Assembly (NCBI GenBank): GCA_029298735.1
Contig: JANSLP010000065.1
Coordinates: 1-64,000, forward strand
Length of the DNA stretch: 64,000 nucleotides
Source: Ophiostoma sp. CBS 140.51
Lineage: Eukaryota > Ascomycota > Sordariomycetes > Ophiostomatales > Ophiostomataceae
Reading direction: 5' to 3'
A model generated the notes under the pieces. That model worked only from the letters and a program-made list of their open reading frames with translations, searched no databases and was not told the DNA's origin. The position numbers and the translations under genes were made by a program. Positions 33,671-44,480 of this stretch are shown one piece after another. Every line of letters begins with the position of its first letter. The first letter of the stretch is position 1.

Positions 33671-36600
33671 ATGTCTAGTCATCGAAAGAGACCGCACGTG
33701 TCACAAGAGGGTGAAGACAGGGCAGCCAAACGGTCGGGTCGACGACACGTCTCAGAAAATGGCTCTCATCACGAGGCTGTCTCCGGCCGCCCGCCAGATC
33801 CGCGTGGTAATCATTCTACAACATTCATTGATCTTACTCAGGATGAACCAATGGAAGACGCGCTTCCAACGCAGCTTCACTTTGAAACCCATCCCCTTGC
33901 TGACGAACACGTCGAAGTCCTTCCGGAAAGCTCAGCCAGTGCGCCTCGTGATAAGCCCAATCTCCAGGCTGCACGGCCCGTCGCTGCGTATGACGTGTGC
34001 TTTGGATTGGTAAATTTGCCAGCTACATACATTACTCATTTTCTGTTTCATTTGCTACTTTGTCTGTTTAATGGTGACAGATATAGCTGACACCAAAACC
34101 AGCTAACTTTGCAGGGAATCTCCCTGATCGATGCGGAGGTGCCTAACGAATGCACCAGTGTCACGCTCGACTTCGAGGATAACATGCTCAAGGCATACCT
34201 ACGGAGCGAACGAAGGTGTGTTGCGATGTATACATCCGAAGAGTTGCATCGCCTCGTCACTGAGTACGCGGTCACCTTAACAGCGACGGTCTGCGGCAAG
34301 AGACCAAAGTCTACAGGAATGAGCAAAACTCAGCCCTACATCTACCGTCCGACACAGAGCGCAGCGTCTAGTTATAGGTTCTGGAAGCTTAGGATCATTG
34401 TCTATGGCTTTCTAAAGCAGAAAGATAATGTTGCCAACATATTGAACAAGGGGAGGCTGTTCCTGCAGCACCCTGGTGAGACCGAAATTGATCAACGGGC
34501 CAAGTATTTCAACCCACAATACCTACTTGCACCGGGAGACGACATGCCGCCGCTTAAGAAACTGAATATATCGAAGTGCTGTGTGGGCAGCACCGCAGCG
34601 ACACACAACCCGCTGCAAAACCACGAGCGGAGCCAGATTCTCAAGATCTTCGATACGGCGTATAAGTCCGGTGAGGCGATGGCGATGGCGGAGCCTAGCT
34701 CAAGACTGGTGACACAACTGAAGAGGTAACGTTCTAATCCTTAGCTACATCACGACCAGAAATCACATGAACTAACATTGGCGTCCACTCGATGGCAGGC
34801 ATCAGATCGAGGCGCTCACCATGATGACCGAGAAAGAAGCAGCCGTATACGACCACGCGCAATTTCCTGCCATCTGGATACCAAGCTTTCGTCCAAGCGG
34901 CGAAAAACTGTACGTCTCTTTCTCTACATTTCTTCATGGACCAGAAGTTCTAACGTTTTTACACAAATTGCCTAGGTATCGGAATCTCGTCACACGGAGA
35001 TATGAAACGACTTGTCCGCCTCCTGTGGGCGGCGGCTTTCTTGCAGATGTATATATAGCCCATATTTTTCTACTTCCCCCATGAGAGGGCGTTGGACCAT
35101 AATCTAACCGCAGACAGGAAATGGGATGGGGAAAAACGCTTTCAAGCCTTTCTCTCATCTGCCACTCTCTTGACCACATGGATAGCCACCCAAGCCTGGG
35201 AAAGGATCTTCCCAGGGCAACACTAATCGTTACCACAAAGTCGAGTGAGATCTCCTCCATCCCCTGCCAGTTCACAAACTATACTAATTATATACAGTGA
35301 TTTACGGATGGAAGAATCAAATAAAAAAGTGAGCACGCCCACACCCACGCGGCTGATTATTCCTCCAAGCGTCACTGATGTATGTACTGACTTCACATTC
35401 TCATGTGTCAGGCACATTCACCAGGAGAAACTCCGATGGATGACCTACCATGGCTCAAATCGCTTTGAAGCCGGCAAGGAATTGCGGTCCCTCGATGTTG
35501 TGCTGACGACATACGACACGCTGGGGTCCGACCGAAAGAAGCACGGACCTCTGTATGCCCAAGAATGGCATCGAATTATTTTAGATGAAGGTTGGCGACA
35601 TTTCTTTTTTTTTGTTCGCTTGTAGAAATACTCATCATAACAATTCCAGCGCACAAGATTAGGAACCGCGACACAAAAGTGTTCGATGACGTCTGCACCG
35701 TCCGCGCCCATTGCCGCTGGTGTCTCACAGGAACGCCCGTCCAAAACCGCCTCGAGGACTTCGGTGCCCTTCTCGAGTTTGTCGGGGTGCCCCCCTTCTC
35801 GCAGTCCAATAAAGCTTTTGAAAATCATGTCTCAGGGCCCGTAAACGCCAAGGAGCCAAACAGCCTGGCCCTTCTCCGCGCCGTTGTGGCAGCGACTTGT
35901 CTACGGAGGACCAATGCCGACCACGCTTCGACGCTCAACCTGCCGACAAAGCGAGAGCGCATCGAATGGGTCGAGATGACCCCGGAAGACCGCAGTCTCT
36001 ACGACTTCTTACAGCGGTTTGCCTTTGCTGCCACAACGACGAGGAAGCCGACGACGGTCGGCGAGGGCTACAGCATGGTCAGACGCAGGGGCGGCTACAC
36101 CTCTAAGAAGCAGGCTGGTGCTTCCACCAACATCCTAGCCCTGATTTCGATGCTGCGGCTGACCTGCGACCACGGTGAGGCTCTTCTGCCAGCATTGGCC
36201 CAACAAGCATGGCACAACCGCGATCCGGCCTTGCTCTCGTGGTCGATTTTCGAAAAGGAAGCGGGGCTCCGGCGGTGCGCCGCATGCGACTCCAAAATCG
36301 AAGATGCCGACACGGTTGGCCCCGCTGTCGAGGAAGAGCTCGCTTGCGGCCATGTTCTGTGCGAGAGCTGCAGCCTGACGATGACGCAGACGTCCGAGAG
36401 TCAGTCGTCGTGTCCCAAGTGTGGCGAAACAATAGAGAAAGAACAGCGGTCGCCATCCTTACCAAGCGGCGCTGACGATACGGACGCACCGCAAAACGAA
36501 TCCCCCATCGCACAGCCGCAGTATCCACCGTCAGCCAAGCTGCGAGCACTTCTTCACAACCTCACCAAAGGATTGGCAAAATCTTCTACCAGCGAAACGA

Positions 36601-37270
36601 GACCAAACAAATGGTACGTTTTAAGGTGCAAAAGCTAATGAAATACAGTTCGTATGCTCATATTCTAACAAAATCAGTGTGGTGTTTAGTTCCTGGACCA
36701 AGATGCTGGACCTCATCGCAGTTGCTCTCCGCGAGAAGGGCGTGGACTTTTGTCGCATCGACGGGCGGTCCACGCTCTCGCAGCGCGGGAAAGCTCTCGA
36801 CCGGTTCGGCAAAGATCCTGCGTGCACTATCGTGCTGGCGAGCATCGGAGCTGCCGGCGAAGGGTACGTTTAATTTTTAGGTTTTTATTTAGCTGCGTAT
36901 TTGTATTGTTCAACGTATACTAATATCTAACTTTTCAGAATCGACCTCACTGCCGCCAACTCGGTACACATTGTCGAGCCACACTGGAACCCCATGGCGG
37001 AAGAACAGGCAATCAGCCGAATTCATCGGGCCAGACAGGACCGCGATGTGGAGGTCATTCGATACGTCGTCCGTGACTCGATCGAGAACGTATGACCTTT
37101 CTCTCTCCTCATCCATCTCTCCGTGATCCCCCATAATAGTTCATGCTAACGCATTCGTATTGTAGTACGTCCGATGGGTACAGGATCACAAGCTGAAATT
37201 GATCGACCAGGCTCTGGCCTCACCCGGTGCCGACGCTGAGGAAGTGGGCATAGTGCGGTATAAGGTATAG
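33671..37270 (+). CDS. SNF2-family ATPase with RING finger (Rad5/HLTF-like)
   Basis: Eleven exons by hand: 33671-34009, 34115-34725, 34799-34909, 34976-35048, 35118-35244, 35298-35328, 35412-35590, 35650-36613, 36678-36863, 36939-37089 and 37166-37270. They sum to 2877 bases, 958 residues, all in phase. Motif I is LADEMGWGKT (near 376-385, Trp where Leu is usual). Motif II is LDEAH (near 488), motif III LTGTPVQN (near 516), and the RING finger (C-x2-C, C-x-H-x2-C-x2-C, C-x2-C) is near 698-746. The helicase C-terminal lobe is near 812-930, with VVFSSWTKMLD and QAISRIHRARQDR. The order SNF2-N, RING, helicase-C is that of Rad5/HLTF translocases with ubiquitin-ligase activity. It lacks an obvious HIRAN domain and is shorter than Rad5, so it may be a lineage-specific relative. 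It is nuclear by inference. Confidence 0.9.
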
Positions 37271-37530
37271 TTTCTTCCCCTATCTCCCCTTCCGCGTGTC
37301 TCATGTCTGCTAACCGTGTACGAGAACCTACTACCATACCTTCAGCCTACGGGTTCCAAAACCAATGTTTAGACGTTTTGTCGTGTATTGACCACGAATC
37401 CAACTCTTAGTATTCAGGCTTACTAATAGACTCCGACAAAGACGGGTCTTTAAAAAGACTTAGGCTAAAAATACCATATCCAATTAGTACATCAGATAAG
37501 AAGAGAAGGCGAAAAGCATCATTAAGAATT
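37271..37530. other. Spacer downstream of the SNF2-RING gene
   Basis: AT-rich 3' flank with no gene. Confidence 0.4.
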
Positions 37531-37745
37531 GCCTTTTTGGGTGGTGCACCTGTGCCGTTCCTGCTCCAACCTGCGTGGCGGGTGTGCTCCCGGGCGCTCC
37601 TGTGCCCTCCTGTGCTCTCCTGTGCTCTCCTGTGCTCTCATGTGCTCTCTTGCGCCCGCCTGTGCATTATGTGCTCCCCGTGCTCCCTGTGCCCGCTGTG
37701 CCCGCTGTGCTCTATGCTTGTTTTATCGCGAGTTGGCACAGCTTG
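37531..37745 (+). repeat. Minisatellite element, copy 1
   Basis: A 65-base head (CCTTTTTGGGTGGTGCACCT onward) is followed by about eight exact-length 10-base units at 37591-37670, consensus TGTGCTCTCC, and then by looser TGTGCCCGC-type units. A related head with four 10-base units lies at 39090-39180. The two copies flank the ankyrin fragment. Confidence 0.75.
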
Positions 37746-37896
37746 CAGGTAAATGAGGGGCCGCATGGTTTGTCCCCTCACTCATAAAGCTACACTTTGC
37801 AATACATTATTGTGCCAGGGTCCCTCATCCCGCTGTGCATGGTCTGCGGTTGGCCACAAAGTGGTCGGCGAGATAAAATTAAGGGAATCGGCAGAA

Positions 37897-37904
37897 TATA
37901 AATA
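37897..37904 (+). promoter_or_regulatory. TATA box before the ankyrin fragment
   Basis: TATAAATA lies about 155 bases upstream of the ATG at 38058, so the fragment may be transcribed. Confidence 0.4.
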
Positions 37905-38057
37905 GGAAAGCTTCAGTGTGTTAGACTCACCAACGTGCCAGAGCCTGCTAAACATTTAACAAAACAATTAACAATATATTGATGCCTTTTATCATTCTTT
38001 TTTTTTCCTGCAACACCTGCATACAGTCGGACACGTTCAACACGCAAGGCATACAAT

Positions 38058-39085
38058 ATGTCCCGAGTAGATGATATACACGAAAAAGACCCAGCAGACA
38101 CAGTTTCAGCAGATACGGGCCAGAGTGATGCAGACGGTAACACTCTTTTCCACCGCGCTGCCCTCGGACCGTTTGACGATAAAAGTCTCGCAGCGCTAAC
38201 GGCGCAGGCCGCCGCGCTCCACGTCAACGCTGACCAGCCGAACCATGCGGACCGCACGCCTTTGTACATCCTTTGCGCTTCCGACTGGTGCGATAACACG
38301 TCCCCGCGAGGGGGGATGCAGCAGAGCCCATCCGACTCTTTCTGCAGTTCGTCCGCCATGTTGACACCCCCGATGCACGGGGTGTCCGGCCCCTGCACTT
38401 GGCCTCCACGCAGTCGGAAGTATGCGTCGGGGAACTGCTTGCCGCCAGCGCGGATCCGGAGGATGCTACATTGCATGGCCTGACGCCACTGCATCTCGCG
38501 GCCCGTGCACGCCAGAGCAACATTGTAGGCCGTTTGCTCGATCCCATCCGGAACTGGGGCGGTTCAACGGCAACTCCAATGGCCGTCTGCACGGTCGACG
38601 AGGTAGGCTGGCAGCTGCTGCATTATGCTTGTCGCTCGGGTCGTCCGGAAACTGTGGCCCTGTTGTTGGAGTTTTTGGAGGCGGGCGGCATTGATGCCGG
38701 CACATTGCCCTCCATGCTCGACGCCTGTGCCGAGTCCGCTCAAGAGCAACCACTGTGGGAGTCGTATCTTCCGCAGTGGGCGGATGATACGTCCTCGATG
38801 TTCTTGATGGGCCTAGAACGCGGTTGGATGAACGACGTGGTGGGCGGTGTTGACCGGCACGACCAACTGCGGCCTTGGGTGGCAGCCAGCCAGCTGGTAC
38901 TAGATGCCATTGCCAGGGAAATTGCCGATGTGGCCGATGAAGACACGGACACGGCCCGCCTAAAAGAGACCTTGATCAATTTTAATGGGCAAGTCCGCAC
39001 CGACCAAGGCACGACACAACTACGGCCCATCTTGCGCATGCTATATCAGCCCAATATGCGCCCCGAATCTACTCATATTGATAAT
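38058..39085 (+). pseudogene. Ankyrin-repeat gene fragment, frameshifted and truncated
   Basis: The first frame begins at the ATG at 38058 with DADGNTLFHRAALGPFDD and TPLYILCASDW. It leaves phase at a run of six G (38310-38315). The next frame continues DAAEPIRLFLQFV, RGVRPLHLAS, HGLTPLHLAARA and QLLHYACRSGRPETVALLLE, all ankyrin-like helices, then helical, less repetitive sequence. At about 39085 the frame runs into the second minisatellite element, so the true C-terminus is lost; the formal stop is at 39238. No NACHT or other domain is present. One base fewer in the G run would restore the frame, so a homopolymer sequencing error cannot be excluded. It may be a captured piece of an ankyrin NLR or an ankyrin-only gene. 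Confidence 0.6.
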
Positions 39086-39230
39086 TTCCCTTTTTGGAGG
39101 TGCACCTGTGCTGTCGCTGCTCTAACCTGCTTAGTGGGTGTCCCTCATGTGTCTTCGTGTTCCTTCGTGTGCCCTCGTGTGCCGGCACAGCCACAAAGCC
39201 TTATTTTAGGCCACACACGTTGGCTTCAAA
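39086..39230 (+). repeat. Minisatellite element, copy 2
   Basis: The head (CCTTTTTGGAGGTGCACCTG) is nearly identical to copy 1 over about 60 bases. It is followed by four 10-base units at 39141-39180 (TCCTTCGTGT type), then GCCGGCACAGCCACAAAG. It lies in the same orientation as copy 1. Confidence 0.7.
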
Positions 39231-39404
39231 TAATTTGATAGGCATGCATAAGTGTATATTAGGGAAAGTCGCGTAATCAGGGACCAAATAACTCACAACT
39301 CTATCGAGGTGGTATTAGGATGTGATGCATAAATTTTCTTACATAAGGAACTATACAAAGAAGCTGGCAACCCATCCCTGCTACGATAAGAGGTAAAACT
39401 AAAC

Positions 39405-39750
39405 TGTGACGGGCCAAGGGCCCGAGGGCGGCTCGGCCAAGGCCTGAGCCAACAACCCCGGGCAAGTCAGCCGGCGATACGCCGGCCAGCTGGCAGACGG
39501 GCAGACGGCTGCCGAGCAACCGTAGCGGGAGGCTAGACATGGATAGTAGCGGAGGATGACCCACTCCCCCTGAGCCAACGAGGTAGAGCTGTCTACTCTT
39601 CTTCTTCTCTTTCTTCTTCTCCTTCCTTCTGTATGTTTATTATTTCGTTATATAGGACTATTCGACTCCTTAAGCCATCCAGCGATCCCTCCTGTGTGAA
39701 CTTCTACAGCAAGCGCTGTATACGTGTGTAGCCTAGAAGCGGAGCCGCCT
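39405..39750 (+). repeat. GC-rich LTR-like start, copy 1
   Basis: It starts TGTGACGGGCCAAGGGCCCG, the style of many fungal Ty3-type LTRs. It is followed by a CT-rich tract and a TATATAGG site near 39650. A related start (TTGACGGGCTGAGGGCCCGG) lies at 44189. The 3' boundary is uncertain. Confidence 0.4.
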
Positions 39751-40833
39751 TTTTTTAAAAGGAAAAAAATAGGGAAGGGCACGAAAGGGACGTCTCCTGT
39801 AATACCGTTGGATCGTTTGGCCAATCGGTGGTGAACTGGACTGGGCTGTCCTGCCCAGAAAGCCGTAATGCAGCCCAAGGGCCACTCTGCCGACGTAGCA
39901 GATAGACCAGCTAGCCAATTTTGTCGGGTTCCTTACCACGGCGGTCGCGGATGTAAGTCTGGCCTGTACGGACTTCCGATCGCAGACCGGTCTGCCATTC
40001 GGGTAGGCCGTATTGGAGCTCTGATCACGTCTGCATCAATTGGTGCTCTTTTTCTCCTGTTTTGTTGATTGTTGTTCTTCCTATCTGCTCCTATTTCTAT
40101 CTTGTTTTCTCACGTTATTTTGTCCTAGCCACGTCCGGGCTACCGGACCAGGAAAACTCCACCTCCGGCTTACAACAGCTCACTTTTCCTCGCCAACTTC
40201 CTACCGCTCTTTTGATCGGAAGTCTAAAGAGAAAGAAGGGAAGGCTGCCCAAAGGCAAGGCCACCCGACCCGACTTAGTGGCTAGACCTTACCGCTTATC
40301 CATTAAGCAGCATCTTAAAATAAACCCGAAATAATTTTCTTCGTTTTTTTTTTTTTTTTTTTTTGAAAAACATCGTGTCTTTTAGATACGGCTGATTTAA
40401 GAAGACTTGTCCTAACGGGTTTACTAAGTTTGACCCATAAATATACCCATATTTTATTCCTCCATTGTCAGCTTGTCCCCCCCTCCCCCTCCCCTTTTGA
40501 CATGTAACCTGCTTCCAAATCACTCGCTGTTCCATTCAACAAAACCATGCCCTTGCTGATTGTAACCGGGTTTTTCATAGGTGGTAAGCCCGCTCTTACG
40601 GCTGACGCGTTCACTTGGAGGTAAGCAGCTACATGGTTATTCTTCTTATGCTTCCCCCTCCCCCGCCGTCGCTTTCCCAGCCGCAACCCAATCTCCTCTA
40701 CTCTCCGGCCGTCCTTTTCTGCCTCACCCATTTTCGAAGTTGTTCAATTTTTGAGCGGTGTCTTATCCAGGGTGCTTTGTACGCTCCTATCAGCCCTTCA
40801 CAATCCACAGTATAACCTCGATACCCAGACAAA
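39751..40833. other. Repeat-derived spacer with a 21-base T run
   Basis: No gene is seen. A run of 21 T lies at 40344-40364. The region 40140-40320 has short coding-like patches on both strands but no recognisable protein. The final 200 bases are the CT-rich leader of the hydrolase gene. Confidence 0.4.
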
Positions 40834-41784
40834 ATGGCTGAGTTACAGCTCATCAGTCTTGCCACAAAACCCACGGCGCAAATCTCCTACAGCTTTCGGC
40901 CGGCCGTGTCCACGACCAAACCAGTGTTGCTGGTCTTTCTGAACGGACTCGGATTGCCACAGGCATCGTGGGTGCCGGCCATCACCCAGTTGAAGGAACT
41001 GCGCCAGGAGAACATCCCCGCTATCCTGACCTACGACCGCTTCGGCCAGGGCCAAACGGTAGATCGCGATCCCAAGGATGAAGGCGCTGCGGACCCAATG
41101 CATGGCCATGACTGCCTCAGCGTTGTTCATGACTTGCGCCAGCTTATCACCCAGATCATCGCCGAGAAGCTGGGCGTGTCCGAAACAGACAGCGTGCCTC
41201 TTGTTCTAGTTGGAAACTCGATTGGCTGCGCGCTGGCTCGGCTTTACGCACAGGAGTATCCTGGCACTGTGGCTGGCCTCCTGCTTCTCGACAGCGTCCT
41301 TGCCAACTCTGACTTTGTGTCGGTCTTCCCCGATCCGGATGCAGAGGACTTCAATCCCGCCATACTTCCACCTGGGATTCCGCCACAGGCCTTGCGCGCC
41401 ACACGAGAAGGTGTGCGACGGGTTTTCCACCCGGATGTTGGCAGCAGGGAGGGCTTGAGCCGCAAGAACCTCCGGACACTGCTGCCCGCTAGCGATGGCC
41501 CTGTTCTGCAGGGTCCGGGTGGTAGCGGACCCTTTGTCACTGTGGTCGGCCACGACTTTGAGGCTTTCGCGGAGGAATCAGCGAAGATGGGACCTCCCAA
41601 GCCAATTACGATGGCGTATGTGAATCCGTACTGGCATCGATACAACGAGGGACTAGTCAAGATCACGGAGCGGGAGAAGAGCAAGGGGCCGTTGCAGGCA
41701 CCGAATGCGGGACATTTCGTTCAAAAGGACAATCCGGCATTTGTCGCCCATGAACTGAATGAACTTCTGTCGAAGGCCTTGTAG
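40834..41784 (+). CDS. Alpha/beta hydrolase
   Basis: This is a single-exon, 316-residue protein without signal peptide or membrane segment, so probably cytosolic. Strand beta-3 and the oxyanion region are LLVFLNGLGLPQASW. The nucleophile elbow is VLVGNSIGCALA (Ser near 128). The catalytic His lies in NAGHFVQKD (near 293), and an acid residue is likely in the VTVVGHDFEAF region. The compact cap and length fit the AB_hydrolase_1/6 superfamily (esterases, epoxide hydrolases, lactonases); the substrate cannot be told. The frame is intact and its codon use resembles the chromosomal genes, although it sits within the repeat-rich island. Its 3' flank is followed within about 100 bases by an LTR-like fragment. 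Confidence 0.85.
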   Translation: MAELQLISLATKPTAQISYSFRPAVSTTKPVLLVFLNGLGLPQASWVPAITQLKELRQENIPAILTYDRFGQGQTVDRDPKDEGAADPMHGHDCLSVVHDLRQLITQIIAEKLGVSETDSVPLVLVGNSIGCALARLYAQEYPGTVAGLLLLDSVLANSDFVSVFPDPDAEDFNPAILPPGIPPQALRATREGVRRVFHPDVGSREGLSRKNLRTLLPASDGPVLQGPGGSGPFVTVVGHDFEAFAEESAKMGPPKPITMAYVNPYWHRYNEGLVKITEREKSKGPLQAPNAGHFVQKDNPAFVAHELNELLSKAL

Positions 41785-41854
41785 CTTGCCACATTTTTCC
41801 AAACAACGAAAAATTCCTGTAAATTACGAACATTCCCATCCATTTACCTTCCCT

Positions 41855-42000
41855 AACGGTGTGTAAATATATATGCCTCCCCACACTAAACAAGCTTTAC
41901 CCAGTCAACCTAAATAAAGACATAGTCATTACCGTTTATCTAAAATACAAACCTATATAAACCTGTTTTCTTGTGGCCCTTATTGCCTACACTAAGCACT
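41855..42000 (+). repeat. LTR-like repeat, copy D (partial)
   Basis: It shares with copy A the consecutive blocks CATAGTCATTACCG, TCTAAAATACAAACCTATAT and TGGCCCTTATTGCCTAC. The left part is diverged and the ends are missing. Confidence 0.5.
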
Positions 42001-42036
42001 TGGTGCTTCTATTAATACACGCCTCGTTGTTCTTTA

Positions 42037-42676
42037 GAACACAAACTCCCCAAAGACCTCCGAAAGCTTGCGCTTGCCGCACAGAACTCGCTGGATGGGC
42101 CGGACGGCGCCGGGTTCCTTCGCCGGGACATGGTGGAGAAGATGGCCATCGATGTTGACGGCATCGTAATGCTTTCGTGGTTCGTACAGCGGGACTCTGA
42201 CACCACCTTCTCCCGCACTGGAAGCAGCTACCCGGGCTACATGTGCTTCCGTGGCCGGATATGCTGACCTGGCGGGCAAGAGGAAGAAGAGCATCCCGCA
42301 TATATGTGGTGTGGCCGTCATGGCGAACTTGGCGGTTATGGGGGATGCTATCTTTAAGGTTGCCCAGGGCAGTTACGTTTCTGAAGTGGTGGCCTCAGAT
42401 CCCGATTACGTATTGGCATCCCGAGGGGACATTCCCGCTGGCTCTTCCATTTGGCGAGGTAGGGAATGCCTGGCAGGGATGGGCAGGAAACGGTACAAGG
42501 GCCAGCAGTGCTTCAACACCCAAACCGACGGAGAGGCGGGTGCTGTCGTTCGCTACGGGGCGCTGGCTCTGATACCTCTGGCACTTGGGGCTGATCCAAG
42601 TTTCGACGACACTGATGCCGAGTCCTACGTGTCCCTGATTTTGAACGGCCTGTCAATGGTGCTCCGCCTGAAATAG
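42037..42676 (+). pseudogene. Decayed coding remnant, family unknown
   Basis: Two frames follow each other. EHKLPKDLRKLALAAQNSLD up to about 42250 is followed by a shifted frame (AGYADLAGKRKKSIPHICGV, with GDAIFKVAQGSYVSEVVASD) to a stop at 42676. Codon use is GC3-rich like the real genes, which argues for former coding. I do not recognise the protein. There is no ATG with a leader at the front. Confidence 0.35.
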
Positions 42677-43039
42677 ACAGGACCAGGTAAGAGGAAGGTC
42701 GAGCTATGGGATGGCCAAGGAATTACCCAGCTATCTCCTCAGGCATGAGTTACCCTATCTGGCCGGATGCGTAATTACGGGTATACGTAGAAATGGCACA
42801 TGCGCCTCGGTCAACTGCAAGAGGGTTTGTAAGACCGGCTTTTATACGCAAGTAGTCACTAGGTGCATTGCCCTACGGCTTGTTGAGCCTCTCTTCACTG
42901 AATAGGCTAAAAGGCCTCGAGTTATGCGGCCCTATAGAAAACTGGCAAAGAGCCTCAAAAATCCCAGCCATATAAGTAATTACAGCGCTAGACACAAAAA
43001 ATTGCGAGATTGATCGCAGGCAACTTTCATATGAAGCTG

Positions 43040-43165
43040 GTGTGGGATTAGTTTGCACGGGCCTGGGCAGATTTCTCCCGCTCGTGCTCGGTGGCCATGA
43101 CACGGCCCTTGCTTCCCTCTGAGTTGGCATTTACGACCACGGCCAAGGCCAAGTAGATGGTGCTC
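43040..43165 (-). pseudogene. C-terminal remnant of a possible membrane protein
   Basis: One minus-strand frame reads TLCGVSTIYLALAVVVNANS, then GRVMATEHEREKSAQARAN and a stop. This looks like a last membrane helix with a charged tail. The rest of the gene is absent. Evidence is weak. Confidence 0.2.
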
Positions 43166-43271
43166 ACGCCGCACAAGGTAACGAAATATCAAAAAGGCCC
43201 TGTTCCGCGCTATATACTATTTACCGTAACGTTTAGTTTTCCTAGACCGCCCCTTACGCCCTAAACTAAAC

Positions 43272-43591
43272 CGCGTCGTCCGAAAGCTCAAGAAGCACCT
43301 GCTTGACGAGATCCCGCTCGAAATGGCCGAGTTCCGTGCCAACGGGCACACCCTGGTCGCCATCGACTACGAGAACGCACAACACTAGGATTGGCGGGAC
43401 CCAGCCTCTTTTCAATTTGTGAAAAGCTTTGTAAGGGCCGTGGAATCCCCATGGGAAAAGTACGTGGAAGGACCGGAGTGGTATATCATGTGGGAGGCGC
43501 CATCGGGTATTGCGCTGCTCGGCTGTATCGAACAAGGGAATTTGCACATATGTCTCACGTATGAACGGACCCAAGATCTCAATTCTTATTA
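43272..43591 (+). pseudogene. Decayed coding remnant with one in-frame stop
   Basis: A frame of about 105 codons is interrupted only by TAG at 43386-43388. It reads KLKKHLLDEIPLEMAEFRAN, HTLVAIDYENAQH, stop, DWRDPASFQFVKSFVRAVES and GPEWYIMWEAPSGIALLGC. The aromatic, charged composition is protein-like, and both sides of the stop are in the same frame. The family is not recognised. Confidence 0.35.
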
Positions 43592-44188
43592 AATGGATTT
43601 TGTGAATCTTACCGTCTGCAGCTCTCTGCAATAAATCTAAGACAGTTGGTCCCCCCCCCCGGGGGTAGATAAAAAGCCACATTACGGCTATAAAGAAAAA
43701 CCTACGTTAAGACGACGTCGTCTCAGAGTCTCGCACCGCACGCAAATGCTGGCTGGCGCCCGTGTACTCAACCATGACCTGGGACATCGAGGCTGTTTTG
43801 ATGGCTACGCCGTACGCGATATCAACGGCCTGATTTCAGAAGAATGCGGTGCCGAGGGAGATCCGCGCTTTCGCTGCGTGGGCGTGTTGGGGATAGAAGA
43901 TTCGCAGGAGAGCCAGGAAGACGTGGATAGGTTCTGGGACGGATGCTGTGCCTTCAAGGGACCCAAGACATCGAAGGTTCGGACGGTTACAATGACAAGG
44001 CGCACAGGCATAAAGAGAGATATTATCGAAAAAAAAGTAAAAGGTGAAAACATACGAGTTTACTATTGAATACTGAGCTAGGCCTAGGTGCCTGACCTAA
44101 CAGAAAACAGCTGAAGGGTTCCGATTAGAAGCGCTGCGCTAAGAAGTTAAGAAGCTGTTTTTTGTCTGTCTTTTCTTTCTTCTTTCCT

Positions 44189-44480
44189 TGACGGGCTGAG
44201 GGCCCGGGGGTCGGCTTGGCCGGGGCCGAAGCCCGGAGGCGGGGCACACGTGTGACGACTCCGTATGAGGGTGTGGCCCTGCGTGATCTCTTGATCTCTC
44301 CGCCATAAGCCTTACACCACGGGACCCCCGAAAGATGCCTTTCGTACCCGGCGAACGTCGTTGTATCTCGCGCCTCGCGCTAAGGTTCCCACGTGGGTTG
44401 CGTATATTGAAGTGGGCTCGGCCGTGACGCTTTGAAACCTCGTTTGACTGTCCTCTTCTTCTTGATGATAACCTATCTCC
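44189..44480 (+). repeat. GC-rich LTR-like start, copy 2
   Basis: It begins TTGACGGGCTGAGGGCCCGG, close to the start at 39405. It is followed by GC-rich then CT-rich sequence. No retroelement coding region follows. The boundaries are approximate. Confidence 0.35.

Noticed and set aside
37591..37670. CRISPR-like array
   Set aside because: The units are contiguous 10-base tandem repeats without spacers, in a eukaryotic genome. It is a minisatellite.
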